This document shows, piece by piece, positions 44,338 to 55,819 of a stretch of DNA of 64,000 bases. The notes beneath the pieces were generated by a model, which saw only the letters and a program-made list of their open reading frames with translations, did not search any database and was not told the DNA's origin. Each line of letters starts with the position of its first letter. The first letter of the stretch is position 1. Origin of the DNA: Leptasterias polaris (taxonomy: Eukaryota; Echinodermata; Asteroidea; Forcipulatida; Asteriidae); assembly GCA_037783415.1 (NCBI GenBank), contig JAZGTN010000003.1:5680501-5744500 (forward strand). The letters are read 5' to 3'. The position numbers were made by a program, and so were the translations under genes.

Positions 44338-45821
44338 GACACTGTTATACATGTAGGCCTATGATATTTCCTTCCTCCGCTGTACAATGTACTAACTATT
44401 GGAGTTATACATGGCAAGCCACGGAGGCCATGACCCGGATTGCTCCTGGTCTTGACACTGTTATACATGTAGGCCTATGATATTTCCTTCCTCCGCTGTA
44501 CAATGTACTAACTATTGGAGTTACATGGCAAGCCACGGAGGCCATGACCCGGATTGCTCCTGGTCTTGACACTGTTATACATGTAGGCCTATGATATTTC
44601 CTTCCTCCGCTGTACAATGTACTAACTATTGGAGTTACATGGCAAGCCACGGAGGCCATGACCCGGATTGCTCCTGGTCTTGACACTGTTATACATGTAG
44701 GCCTATGATATTTCCTTCCTCCGCTGTACAATGTACTAACTATTGGAGTTACATGGCAAGCCACGGAGGCCATGACCCGGATTGCTCCTGGTCTTGACAC
44801 TGTTATACATGTAGGCCTATGATATTTCCTTCCTCCGCTGTACAATGTACTAACTATTGGAGTTACATGGCAAGCCACGGAGGCCATGACCCGGATTGCT
44901 CCTGGTCTTGACACTGTTATACATGTAGGCCTATGATATTTCCTTCCTCCGCTGTACAATGTACTAACTATTGGAGTTACATGGCAAGCCACGGAGGCCA
45001 TGACCCGGATTGCTCCTGGTCTTGACACTGTTATACATGTAGGCCTATGATATTTCCTTCCTCCGCTGTACAATGTACTAACTATTGGAGTTACATGGCA
45101 AGCCACGGAGGCCATGACCCGGATTGCTCCTGGTCTTGACACTGTTATACATGTAGGCCTATGATATTTCCTTCCTCCGCTGTACAATGTACTAACTATT
45201 GGAGTTACATGGCAAGCCACGGAGGCCATGACCCGGATTGCTCCTGGTCTTGACACTGTTATACATGTAGGCCTATGATATTTCCTTCCTCCGCTGTACA
45301 ATGTACTAACTATTGGAGTTACATGGCAAGCCACGGAGGCCATGACCCGGATTGCTCCTGGTCTTGACACTGTTATACATGTAGGCCTATGATATTTCCT
45401 TCCTCCGCTGTACAATGTACTAACTATTGGAGTTACATGGCAAGCCACGGAGGCCATGACCCGGATTGCTCCTGGTCTTGACACTGTTATACATGTAGGC
45501 CTATGATATTTCCTTCCTCCGCTGTACAATGTACTAACTATTGGAGTTACATGGCAAGCCACGGAGGCCATGACCCGGATTGCTCCTGGTCTTGACACTG
45601 TTATACATGTAGGCCTATGATATTTCCTTCCTCCGCTGTACAATGTACTAACTATTGGAGTTACATGGCAAGCCACGGAGGCCATGACCCGGATTGCTCC
45701 TGGTCTTGACACTGTTATACATGTAGGCCTATGATATTTCCTTCCTCCGCTGTACAATGTACTAACTATTGGAGTTACATGGCAAGCCACGGAGGCCATG
45801 ACCCGGATTGCTCCTGGTCTT
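44338..45821 (+). repeat. 114-bp satellite, 13 copies, virtually identical
   Basis: Monomer from GACACTGTTATACATGTAGG to GATTGCTCCTGGTCTT, exactly 114 bp. The first copy is 116 bp because of an extra TA (GAGTTATACATGG). 13 x 114 + 2 = 1484 bp, matching the interval exactly, and I saw no other difference among copies. 114 is divisible by 3 and one minus frame lacks stops, giving a 495-codon open frame made of a 38-residue period; I treat this as non-coding. The monomer holds palindromes TACATGTA, TAGGCCTA and TGTACA. Confidence 0.95.
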
Positions 45822-45856
45822 GGCCCTTTTGCCATTTCCAAATGTTCCCATAAGCC

Positions 45857-46540
45857 ACTTTCACACTGCAAGAATTTCCCGGGAATATTCAAAGAAACTT
45901 TGGTTTGTACCCTTTCACACTTGAATTTCTAACCCTGGCAAACTCCTGGGAGTAAGGTTAAGCAAGACAACTCTGGGGTTACTGGGTGTTCACATAGAAA
46001 TAGAACCCGGAGAACGCTGAGCTCGACTGCCCTCTGTGTCGTCTGTGTATGGCAAAATGATCATCACGTGACACGCGTGTATGGCAAAATGGCAACGCAC
46101 ATACAGTAGACCGTTTCTACGTGTTTTCATTGGTCAATGTTCATGACGTCTACTGTATGGCAAAATATTATCACTGGCTTATCACTGACCACAGCCTCGC
46201 TACCATGGGCAGCGCGCCGTAACACCCGCCGTACGTCTCTAGCCATACACGCGTTTAAAAAAATGGCGTACGCGCGTCCATAAAAATGGTCTCACAACGA
46301 AATCGCACGCACAATGACGCACTCAGCGTTCTCCGGGTTCTATTTCTATGGGTGTTCATTAGACAATGGACTGTGCAAGTCTCGTGCATATTCAAACATT
46401 TTTGGGATCACTTTATTGAAGGAAACAACCTCTCACACTTTAACCAGTTCCAATGTTCCAATACGTGCAAGACTTGCAGAGTCTATTGCAGCAAGTGTGA
46501 AATAAATGTGAGGTGACAGTAAGGTTGAAATTACCCAGGA
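45857..46540. mobile_element. Older inverted element hosting the hAT-like MITE
   Basis: CACTTTCACACTGCAAGAATTTCC and CCTTTCACACTTGAAT on the left have partial inverses (TTGCAGCAAGTGTGAAAT; ACCCAGGAATTTC) on the right. Boundaries are approximate because the copy is diverged. Confidence 0.35.
45993..46350. mobile_element. hAT-like MITE with 8-bp target duplication
   Basis: Perfect 29-bp terminal inverted repeats, starting CATAGAAATAGAACCCGGAG and ending with its reverse complement, are flanked by GGTGTTCA at 45985-45992 and 46351-46358. Eight-base duplications are a hAT-superfamily feature. The interior has repeated TATGGCAAAAT and CACGCGTGT words. 358 bp, non-coding. It is inserted inside an older inverted element (45857-46540). 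Confidence 0.85.
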
Positions 46541-47180
46541 ATTTCAGTTTTGGGGTTTTATTTGTTTCACAGGAAATAGCTCTGTAAGAAAGAAAATGGC
46601 TTCAGACAAGTTTAATGCTAAAAAAATGAAAGCAGGTTTGCTTTTTTCAAAGATAAAATTTCATCCTAAATTATTCATAATCCAACATTTTGATATGAAG
46701 AGAAGGGGCCCATCTCAAAACTTGCTCAGCTATTATTTTCATAACTATCAAGTTCAGGTGAAAACTGTGACACCAAATGTAAAATATCCCATATGACCAG
46801 TGTAGTATCTTGCCTGCCAGAAAATGCACTGGAATGTGCAAGGTCACTCTTTTTGTAAACAAAAGTTGTCAGGTTGTAATGAACATTTAAGGCAATTTCC
46901 TTGTGACCTAGTACATGTAATGTATGTGTACACGTACAACATTGAGCAGTTGTGAAGTTCAAAGCTGGTCTATAGGGCCTACTGCACTTAAGGCAGATTT
47001 GCAAGGAAGAGCCTCAAAGGAAACTCCTTGACATTTCGGAGAGTGCCGGAAGTGAATGATCGGTAAAACCATGAAGAGGGAAATGCATTTTTCCTTCCTC
47101 TACACCTATAGAAAAATGAAATGCTTTCATTTCAACAATATGTGTAAGGATTGTGTTTTAAACATCACATGTCAAGTCCA
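46541..47180. other. Old repeat sequence
   Basis: 46690-46870 (TTTTGATATGAAGAGAAGGGG, GTGTAGTATCTTGCCTGCC) is a diverged copy of 21380-21560, and partly of the inverse at 19140-19240. No gene. Confidence 0.45.
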
Positions 47181-47415
47181 GGCTAGAGCATCAAACTCAG
47201 ATTCTGATGACAGAGTAATCAATGTGTGGGTTTGATTCCCGGTTGTGATACTTGTGTTCTTGTGCAAGACACTTTACTATAATTGCTTCTCATCGCCCAG
47301 GAGTGAATGGCTACCTGAGAGGGTAGAGACTGTTGATAAGAATTATTTGCAACTGGTTCTGCATACTCCAAAGGAGTTGTGATGGTTTCAGGAATGCTTT
47401 ACATTAAGGCCCTAT
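47181..47415 (+). mobile_element. tRNA-type SINE remnant
   Basis: Degenerate head with GTGTGGGTTTGATTCCCGG (decayed box B), ACTTGTGTTCTTGTGCAAGA and TAATTGCTTCTC as in the SINE at 17330-17753. Box A and the (ATT)n tail are lost; a GCCCAATTTCAT element adjoins at 47428. Confidence 0.5.
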
Positions 47416-47427
47416 GAACAGGGCCCA

Positions 47428-47596
47428 ATTTCATAGAGCTGCTTAAGCACAAAAAGTAGTCTTACCAGAATAAGGTTACCAGCCAAACTACCATGTCATG
47501 AGTACAATTTGTGACTGGTATCCTGCTCATTTCTGCTAAGCAAAAAAATGTAATCAATATTGTCTGCCTAAGCAGAGCTCTATAAAATTTGGCCTA
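47428..47596. mobile_element. GCCCAATTTCAT-family copy
   Basis: GCCCAATTTCATAGAGCTGC at the left; GCAGAGCTCTATAAAATTTGGC at the right; TTCTGCTAAGCAAAAA inside. Confidence 0.6.
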
Positions 47597-47856
47597 GGGG
47601 TTGTGTATGATAGTGTACTGTAAAGTGTGTTTGCAAAGTTTTAAAACGCCTCAGAAGAAATATGCCTAGGCCCTTTGATTTTTAAATTACAATGAAAAAA
47701 CCATCCTAAGAGGCTGTGGAAATCTTCAATCCGTGCACAAATCCAAACACTTTTGGGAACTTCGGGTTTCCATGTACTTTGCGCTAACAAGTGATGGAAA
47801 AAAAGTTGCACACTTCACCGGGGACTATTGTTTGAATACTTGCTAGCCTTGACAAG

Positions 47857-48255
47857 GCTTAAAATTTGCACTGGACTGTAGGCCCGAGGCCAGTGTTTTT
47901 AGCGTCAGGCCAGTAAACCTACGAGTGTACAAGTCCGGCGTTTGAGGTGTGTTTTTTTTAAATAAAGTTACTCACCTCATCTTTAATTTAAAAAATTATG
48001 TTCTAATGTTGACTTTGAGTCTGATGAGTCCTTTCAACTATGTTGAGCGTAAAAATATTACCCACAAGACAAACTAGATAAATCTTCCCTTAGTGCTTGT
48101 TCAAATAAAAACAGTTTAATTGTGACACTGTGTAGATCAAATAGGGTGTTTTTTCTCAATTTAATTCTGGTCTTGTAACAAATGTTCTGGTCCAGTAAAA
48201 ATTGTGAACTACAAGCCCTGCATGTAGATTTTTTCCCCAAAATTGTAGCCATGTT
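47857..48255 (+). mobile_element. CAGGGCTCGAA-family element, most complete copy
   Basis: CAAGGCTTAAAATTTGCACTGG, GTTTTTAGCGTCAGGCCAG, AATTCTGGTCTTGTAAC, TCTGGTCCAGTAAAAATT and ACAAGCCCTGCATG in order; the ends are diverged. Confidence 0.6.
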
Positions 48256-49815
48256 TGCCAATTACACTTAAACCATTTGTAATATGGCCGATAACAGTAT
48301 GATTAGGTTTTTAATTATAGTTTTTAAACTGGCAGCTGCTGAATTCTTTCATTGATACAGTATCCATGTACCTGTTGCAGTGACCTCCAACAATGTAAAC
48401 GTTTGCACTGGCAGACAATTGTTAATTCTGGCATTGTGACAGAAATAGAAAAAGGACAGGTGGATCAAGGGATTCACTTTAACTCCAACTTTTACTTGAA
48501 TCTCTTTATTCCACATGGACAAAAAAAGTGCCATCCATTTTGACAAAATGGTCTTTCAGGACGTTTGTAAAGTAGCCCATCAGGCTAAGAAACTGTGGGT
48601 TTTACTTGCCCCCATGAAGTTTCAGTAGCCGCAGTTTAAACATGTACGGTCATCAATGTATCTTTCTGATGTACAAAGTATTAATGGTAGGGACCATCTG
48701 CCAGTTTAACGGTCACTAGTGTTCAAATGAAGTTACTTTCAAACACCCCAAAATAAGTTAGCGCATTCTTAAAATTTACTGTTCACATCTGAAAAGGAAA
48801 AAAACAGTAGAGCATTTTAAACAAGTAGGTAGCACAGTTTTCAGTATCCCACAGGACAAGTTGAAAAGTAGTGCCCGTAGTAGCTTTTACTAGACAATGT
48901 ACACGAGGCTAGTGTTAAAGGGTGTAGAGCCCTGTCTTTTGCAGTTTGATCACATGTTTTCTGTGCATAGCAAGTAGGCCTAACGGAGCTACATGTATGT
49001 GTGATCTTAGCTTCTAGACGGAAGGACCCTGATGGGCTCAATTTCACAAAGAGCTAAGATTGATCTTAACTGACTATGAATCACTCTTAATTGCTAAGCA
49101 AAGTGTGATGTCACAATACAAATCACTAATACTGACAACTAATATTAAGATGAATCTTACAGTGTAGTGCTTTGTAAAATCAGCCCCTGGATGTTTTTTC
49201 TTTCTAAACCTAGAATGTCAGCTACAGTTCTGTAAAGACCTTGATGTGTCTGTGTATGTTTACATTGCTATGGGTCTGGATTAACCTTGGAGTATGAGCA
49301 GAATCTAGGTCAACTCATTAAAAAAAGTCAATATATCCAGGCTGTTTAAAATTAAATTTACTGCAGACTCTGTGAACTAGTCTACCATGTCATCATAATT
49401 AAATGCAACTTTCCCACAAAAAAAACTTAAATTTTGTATTTAATTTCTTTGATCTATGTTTCTACAGACTACCTCAAAGTCTTTTGATAAAAACTAGTTT
49501 TTTTTTATAGCGCTTTATCTAAGGGCGTCTCGAAGCGCTTATAATTATATTTTTTGAAGACAGGTTTTTGAAGTTTGATTGCTTTCAAGACAAAGCAGCA
49601 ATCAAACACTTTGGAGTAAAATCTGCTCCTTTAGTAAATTTTCAAACAAAATTTTGTACGCCGAAAAAGAGACAATAGTTTTCTCAAATACCAAAAAGTG
49701 TTGATCTTTCAATCAAATTTTAAGCAATTGCTAAATAGCTATTTTATGGGCCAGTTTACTTTTAATCACAAAATTCTAGATGGTAACAAGCAGATCAACT
49801 TTTTGGCAGTTGGGG
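48256..49815. other. Intergenic
   Basis: Holds the remnant at 49034-49192 and a SINE/LINE tail piece at 49505-49550 (ATAGCGCTTTATCT, GAAGCGCTTATAATTAT). No exon seen. Confidence 0.45.
49034..49192. mobile_element. GCTCAATTTCAC-family remnant
   Basis: GGGCTCAATTTCACAAAGAGC ... GTGCTTTGTAAAATCAGCCCC, with paired TAAGATTGATCTTA / TAAGATGAATCTTA near the ends. Confidence 0.5.
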
Positions 49816-50176
49816 TTAAAGGTATTATACAGGATTGGCAGAGCTGACAAAATAGTCACAGACAGTGTTCATGTTAGGTGATCAACCACATACATGAAAT
49901 AACAAACCTGTGAAAATTTGAGCTCAATTGATCATCGAGGTCACGAGAAAATAGTGAAAAGAGACCTTATGTGTTTTCTGTTTTTCAAACATTGAGTTTA
50001 TTATCACGCGTGATAAAAACTACTGTTTTACTCATTTCTCAGAAACGATAGCATTTTAGGCAGAAATATTTTAAGGAACCCTTTCTACCATTACTTACTT
50101 TAAATCATGTAAGTTATGTGTGAATCTGTGAACATTTGTGTTTTTCGATCTTACCAATAGTGTACAGGGCCTTTAA
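49816..50176 (-). mobile_element. TTAA-flanked MITE, family A, inverted copy
   Basis: TTAAAGGTATTATACAGG ... GTGTACAGGGCCTTTAA. This is the reverse complement of 1011-1373 at almost every position I compared (361 vs 363 bp), including the CGCG palindrome at the centre. Confidence 0.75.
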
Positions 50177-52245
50177 GGGCCGTGCAAAGGTCAAGAATAC
50201 AGGACTGGGACTTTTGCAATCAGCCACTAGAATAAAGAAAAGAGCTAATTCATTCATCTGTACACTTTTTAGCAGAATTGTAAGCCCTCCTGGAAGGGAG
50301 CCTGTGAATTGTAAAAACTGAAAGCATTTATTTTTTATTTTTTTTCCAGTATTTTGGCACTGTGCCCACATTATGTATACCCAGACGACGAACCTAAATA
50401 TTCATTTACTTTTTCACATTTGACCTTTTCCACATTGCAGTCGAGTATTGGCCTTGTGAATGGTGTGTATACAACAAGACCTTGAATAACTGTAGAAAGC
50501 AAACAGGCCGACAAAAGGATACAATAGAAACCATTTGGGACAAGAAATCACTTATGAAATAACTACCTCAGTCATTTAATAATACTGTGCAGCGGCATGG
50601 CAAGGGTGGGGAGAAGGAGCACGTCCCCCACAATTTTCCAGTGTACCCCCCCCCCAGGTGCACTCCAAAAATATTTAGTGCCCTCAAAAAAAAGAAAAAC
50701 ATGGCCCCTGTCCCCCTCCCCTCCCCTAGTGACAAAAATAATTGTGGCTACACCGTTGACTATGAGTTTTTCAGCACAAGCTTCTGTAACTAATTTAATA
50801 GTAATAGTAATACCAAAAGTGCAGTGTTTCGCTACAAATTTCTAAGTGAATAGGACTCTGGATAAAAAAAAATTGATTATGTGCAGTATTATTTATGTTA
50901 AGTACACAATGACACATTGGCTCTTGGCATCATATATTAATAATAACGTATATATTGTGAAATAACTTTATTAACTGAACTCTATTTCCAAATCCAAACA
51001 CAAGAAAGTTAACAATACAGAAGGAATGAAGGTGTAAGTACATAATACGGAGGGAATATATATAAATTTACAACAAGCTTGGAAATGGAGGCGGTCCATT
51101 ATCCATAAGAAGAAGCACAGATTGTCGAGTATGGCCCCCTGTATTGTGCTGATTGTAGATGGGGTACCTCGGAAGTAGGAAGGACCCAATCTACAATCAG
51201 CACAATAGGTAAATAAACAATTTAAAAAAACACAATCAATTATCAATATCAAGTAAATTCTCTAAACAGAATGTCAGATGACCACTTTAGCTAGTGCAGC
51301 AGACTTAATTAAATAAAACTATAAGATCTGATCACGGAGGCCTGTGCCTTTATGTTCTGACAGTCAAACCACCCATGGCGGATGACCCATTAATATAGGA
51401 CGCAACGGCTTCAGCTGACAACAGAAGCGGTGTAAAGAGCGATGTTGTTATTATGTTATTATTGCAAACACTCAATCGGTCGGTCGGTCGTTGTTATTTA
51501 CAGTAAATCAGTATCATCAGCAGTCCCGCGATTCCGCAATGATGCACATACTTCAAAAAAAAAAACAGATAAGAAATGGGATGAAACACTTACCCTCACT
51601 TCTAAGTTCTATGCAATAGTCTCTTGATCATTATTGACATCTCAAAATCAGCCCAGTCATATTCTCATCCAATTTTCCAAAGAAAACCGGGACTCTCCCG
51701 TCCTGTAGATCACACCGATCGCAGTGTTGTTATGTCACACACAAATCAGCTTCTTGAATGGGTCGTGCATCAAAGGGAAACCAGACTATTTACAGCGTAT
51801 GTAGGGTTGAAAGGACCGTCTTTGAGCTGTACGTCTTCCCAATACAGCAGGTACACATGGGGAACCACAAAAACAATCAAACCATCGCGGCAAGGTGATC
51901 GATAAAAAAAAGCACCCGGCCGGTGTTGACCAACAGCGCCACCAACGTAGACTGATGGCTGAACGATTTGGATGCAATTTTTCTTTTACAATCATGGGCG
52001 ACTTCAAAAACTCACCGAAAAACCCCGGGCAATTTCGTCTTTATTTTTTCCCAAATAGTGGGACTACGTGAAACTTTTATTGTCTTTCTTTTAGATATTA
52101 AAAATAATATAACATTTTTTCAGCAATTGAATTGCACCATCCAACCTGGGTTCAATGATTGATTTCAAATCTTATCAATCTGTCTCATTCCCATCATTTT
52201 ATCAACCTGGTCGATGATTTCATCTGATTCAGGTAGATAGGTTGC
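50177..52245. other. Intergenic
   Basis: CpG-richer unique sequence at 51330-52030, including (GGTC)n at 51477-51490, might be a promoter or exon region, but no frame is convincing. Hairpin at 51142-51207. Confidence 0.35.
51142..51207. repeat. 24-bp stem hairpin with 18-nt loop
   Basis: TATTGTGCTGATTGTAGATG and following bases pair with CATCTACAATC-type sequence ending AGCACAATA; 23 of 24 positions match. Could be a tiny MITE or a small-RNA precursor-like hairpin. Confidence 0.6.
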
Positions 52246-52253
52246 AGTATGAC

Positions 52254-52586
52254 CATAGAAATAGAACCCGGAGAACGCTGAGTGCGTCATTGTGCGTGCG
52301 ATTTCGTTGTGAGACCATTTTTATGGACGCGCGTACGCCATTTTTTTACGCGTGTATGGCAAAATTAGCATTAAGCCAGTGATAATATTTTGTCATACAG
52401 TAGACGTCATGAACATTGACCAATGAAAACACGTAGAAACGGTCTCTGTGCGTTGCCATTTTGCCATACACGCGTGTCACGTGATGATCATTTTGCCATA
52501 CACGCGTGTCGCGTGGTATCGATACGCCGCGTCCACAGACGACACAGAGAGGGCGGTCACAGCGTTCTCCGGGTTCTATTTCTATG
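52254..52586. mobile_element. hAT-like MITE, second copy, inverted
   Basis: Same CATAGAAATAGAACCCGGAG ends, flanked by AGTATGAC at 52246-52253 and 52587-52594. Orientation is opposite to 45993-46350 (the GGACGCGCGTACGCCAT block is at the left). 333 bp. Confidence 0.85.
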
Positions 52587-52594
52587 AGTATGAC

Positions 52595-53836
52595 GTAAAT
52601 CGGCCATCTTTACGGGCAGTTTGGAACACACAGTCATGCGTTACGCGTGAGAACGGCGTGCAACACGCGCACATTTCACAAAACTCATTGCATGATTGGT
52701 TAGTGAATGACGCGGCTGCGTTAATAATTAGAGCGCTTGACGCGCCTGCAAGCCAAAATGCAATTTGCACGTAAAGATGGCGTCTACTGGGAACTATCTA
52801 TAGAATTGATTGTCTGTATCTTGCACCTGGAAACCTGTCAATGGTTAGACATGATATTCTTCCTACTTTTAATTAGTCTTATTTCCAATGTTAATGCCCC
52901 GGAAATATGTACCATAGGTAATATAGGTCAGCCCTTGTAGTGTACCAAATAAATTGTTAATATTTAAGGACTAGATATGATGCCTAATTATACTAATCTT
53001 TAATCTACAATAAGGCACAAACATGCACTTTTTTTTGCATTCGTGAACTTTATTATGTCTCTGACACGTACACGTTTGTGGGGTAAAGGTGTAATGACAG
53101 AGCATAGAAGTTAGAGGATCCAGAAAGTAGGGGGTCTTGCATGCTCCAACTCCGTTTATTCCAATGGAAGCCCTGCGAAAAGGATACGTACATTGTAAAT
53201 GCATGCAAGGAAAAAATTTGCAATTCCAGGGAAGGGGTGATGTTGGGGGGGGGGGGCGATGTTGGGGGGGGGGGGCGGGCTCAGTAGTGTTGTCACTGTC
53301 TCCCTCGACAAAAGTTAACCGTAGTCTCATCGATCAGCTCTATGGCTCTGACTTCGTTTTGTGTTACACCTAGTAGAAAGTGCTTACCCGGAAACAATTA
53401 TAATGGTTCAAGAACCGTGCTGTTCTCTGGGTCAATATTCTGACCTGGGCTTTATTATTTTTTCAAAGAGATCAAGCTCTCATATATGTTGTGCGAAAGC
53501 ATTTCAAAAATAGCACACTCATTACCGAACCAGGGTCTAAGCGTCGATTTGTGAAATTCTCTAAAAGTCCCCGTAAAATACTTCTTGAGAAATCCCAGCG
53601 GCTATCAGAATATGTTACACTGCATCATCCATATTAAGAATGGAGTGAGAAAGGGTGTGGGGGATTTTGTTCCCCATCAGGGCAAGTAATGTAGAAATTT
53701 CGTCTGATAGCGCCCTCTTGTGAATCAACTTCCTTCATTTTCAGCCCTTGCTAATTTACCGTATGGGGGGACACACGCACCGGGAACAAAATCCCATAAT
53801 TGTATGAAACAGTCATGCAACTAACGAATCTCATAT
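52595..53836. other. Intergenic, downstream of the two-exon gene
   Basis: G-runs at 53246 and 53263. TGGGGGATTTTGTTCCCC and GGGAACAAAATCCCA (53658-53795) are inverted ends of a small element. No exon. Confidence 0.4.
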
Positions 53837-53842
53837 TTTATT
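53837..53842 (-). promoter_or_regulatory. Polyadenylation signal AATAAA
   Basis: Minus-strand AATAAA 18 nt beyond the stop codon at 53860. It is the likely cleavage/polyadenylation signal of the two-exon gene and makes the 3'UTR very short. Confidence 0.6.
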
Positions 53843-53859
53843 AACCTAATACCAAATAT

Positions 53860-54736
53860 TCACTTGAAAGTATTGTATTGCATTTCTGTTCTGCATGTAG
53901 ATCCAACCACCACAGTGTCCCGAGAGAGGGGCGGGGCCCTGCGTTGAAGTCCGAAATTGATTGGTGGGCGGGTTGCCACGTTAATACGGCGGTTTAAATG
54001 GCCGACAGAGGCAGTTTTTTGAAACAGGGAACGGGACCCCAGGTAGTCTGATGACGTAATTTGTTCAGAATCTGAATCCTGATCCGAGCTGACGTCATTT
54101 TGTGAATGCGATTTTGCGCAATCATTTTCCTTGTCTCTCTTGGTACACAGAAGAGCCGTCGCGTGGTTGACTCTTCCTCTCGGCTTGTGCCGGCCTCTGG
54201 CGTTGGTGGCGCTGCTCTTTTTGTTGGCGACCTCCGCCGTTGAGCTCCTAAAATTTAAGAAGTTTTCCCGCCAAAGTTTGTCCCAGGTATTCTGTCGATC
54301 GACGTCATCTTTACCAAGATATCTGATTGGTTGCTGCCCAAAGCTTTGAGGCTTCACCCGTGCATCGCCAGATGGGGCTAAGCCAGCTGAGTTATGTCTC
54401 AAGTAACTGCTATTAGATGAATACCAATGGTTACTTTCCGATTGGGACACGCTAGACCCGGTTCCAGCACTGTTCCGTGAGACCCGACCAAGTTTACCCC
54501 GCACTGCTTCTTTGCGCAATTCGCCTATGATGTTTAAAAAAGACCCGTCTGTGCTGGCGTCCGCCATTTTATATGTCGCAATGCTGTCCACTTTGCTATC
54601 TAGCTTTCTGTCCACGGCTTTTATCATCTTTTGACTGGCTGTAAGTGAAGTATTGTAATCTTTGCATCTGTTGTCAGCGTCCTGTGAATGGTTGCTTCTG
54701 ATACTAGTTTTGGATAGAACAGCCGATCTTTTGCCT
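53860..54736 (-). CDS. Unrecognised protein, terminal coding exon (residues 156-447)
   Basis: The acceptor is a good pyrimidine tract ending TTTCGTTTCAG at 54737. The first base completes the Arg codon split at 55820, so the joined frame is 1344 nt, or 447 residues plus stop. The exon is rich in Ser, Asn, Arg and Lys, with low hydrophobicity and no membrane segment, and looks largely disordered. Recognisable pieces are GELRKEAVRGKLGRVSRN, an aromatic motif WDKLWRENFLNFRS, and an acidic run SSDQDSDSEQ followed by a basic, proline-bearing tail. AATAAA lies 18 nt past the stop, as expected for a last exon. An ATG at 54762 would also open this frame, but it sits inside the acceptor tract and is probably intronic. 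Function unknown. The E2F-type site upstream would fit a proliferation- or germline-linked gene, but that is only a guess. Confidence 0.65.
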
Positions 54737-55819
54737 CTGAAACGAAAGAAAATGACGAACATTGTTTTAGGTTAGAATTAATGTTTTCGAAATGCGACAT
54801 TAGGCAAAAGCTATTAACCCTAGCACTGATGTCACACGTGGCCGTGCACCGTCTGTCCACGGTCTGTCATTTGGAGTCATGTAAATTAAAGATAACGAGG
54901 CCGTACTCCGTATACTAGCGACTTCGGCTGTGACAATTTTGTTCGGATAAATCACGTGACAAGAATTTTTATGAAAAAATGCTCGAAAACGGAACAAAAT
55001 ATTGGTTTCTTTTAGGGCCCGTACTGCTCTTCCCTGGAAGACCTTCAAAGTCATGTTTGGGTCTATGTGGACAAAAATAGCCCAACGAAGCCGGTGTGTC
55101 CCTTGTTGCCAGAGTGGTATATAAAAAGCTCACACTCTATTATTGACTCTTCTTGCAATGGAGTTTACCCTACTGTATTATTGGTGGTGTTTATAGATGG
55201 TTCATACCCCACGATAAGAACCTGTGATTTGAAGGTTAAGTAGGCCGGGGCTATCTAAACATCGCTTGTAACTTTACGCTGGATGCTTCACTAGTTACCG
55301 GGTAACGCTGTAGTGACGTGTTATCACTTGATCCGATTTACATGGTTGAGTGAAGCATCAGACGTTTTATCTCCAATATTAAATTTTTGGATATTTAATG
55401 TCCGACTACTATGCATAAATCAAGTGATATCATTCTGGTGTATGCTGTTCGATATCTCAGGTTGCCTACACATGAAGATGGATAGGTGGCGTGCGTTTAA
55501 TAAATTGACATGAATAATCTGTAAATTTTGCAGAACAGACAGTATAGCGTTAAAAGCGCCCGACACTTCAGAAAATTGTCATACGCGTGAAATTGCATTA
55601 TTACTGCACTCCTTCATTCACTGGAGGTCAACTATTAATGTACACAAGTCATAATAAACTTTGAGATTCCTTCAAGGTTTTTGCTTTTAGGTGTTCCTAT
55701 ATTAATAATAGTTTGAGTGTAATTATAATATCGGGTAATGAAGAATTTGCCTACTATATTATATGCTTTTATTATTTTACATGGTTCCACAGGGGACAAT
55801 ACTTGGCCATCAAACATAC
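54737..55819 (-). other. Intron of the two-exon gene
   Basis: 1083 bp with GT-AG ends (GTATGT ... TTTCGTTTCAG). GTTACCGGGTAACG at 55296-55309 is a palindrome. No internal exon needed for frame. Confidence 0.55.

Noticed and set aside
44405..45892. 495-codon minus-strand open frame as a real protein
   Set aside because: It is the stop-free reading of a 114-bp satellite whose period is a multiple of three. No splice sites, promoter or coding bias.
54760..54762. ATG at 54762 as the start of a 300-residue protein
   Set aside because: It lies in the pyrimidine-rich acceptor tract, and the phase match to the upstream exon favours splicing at 54737.
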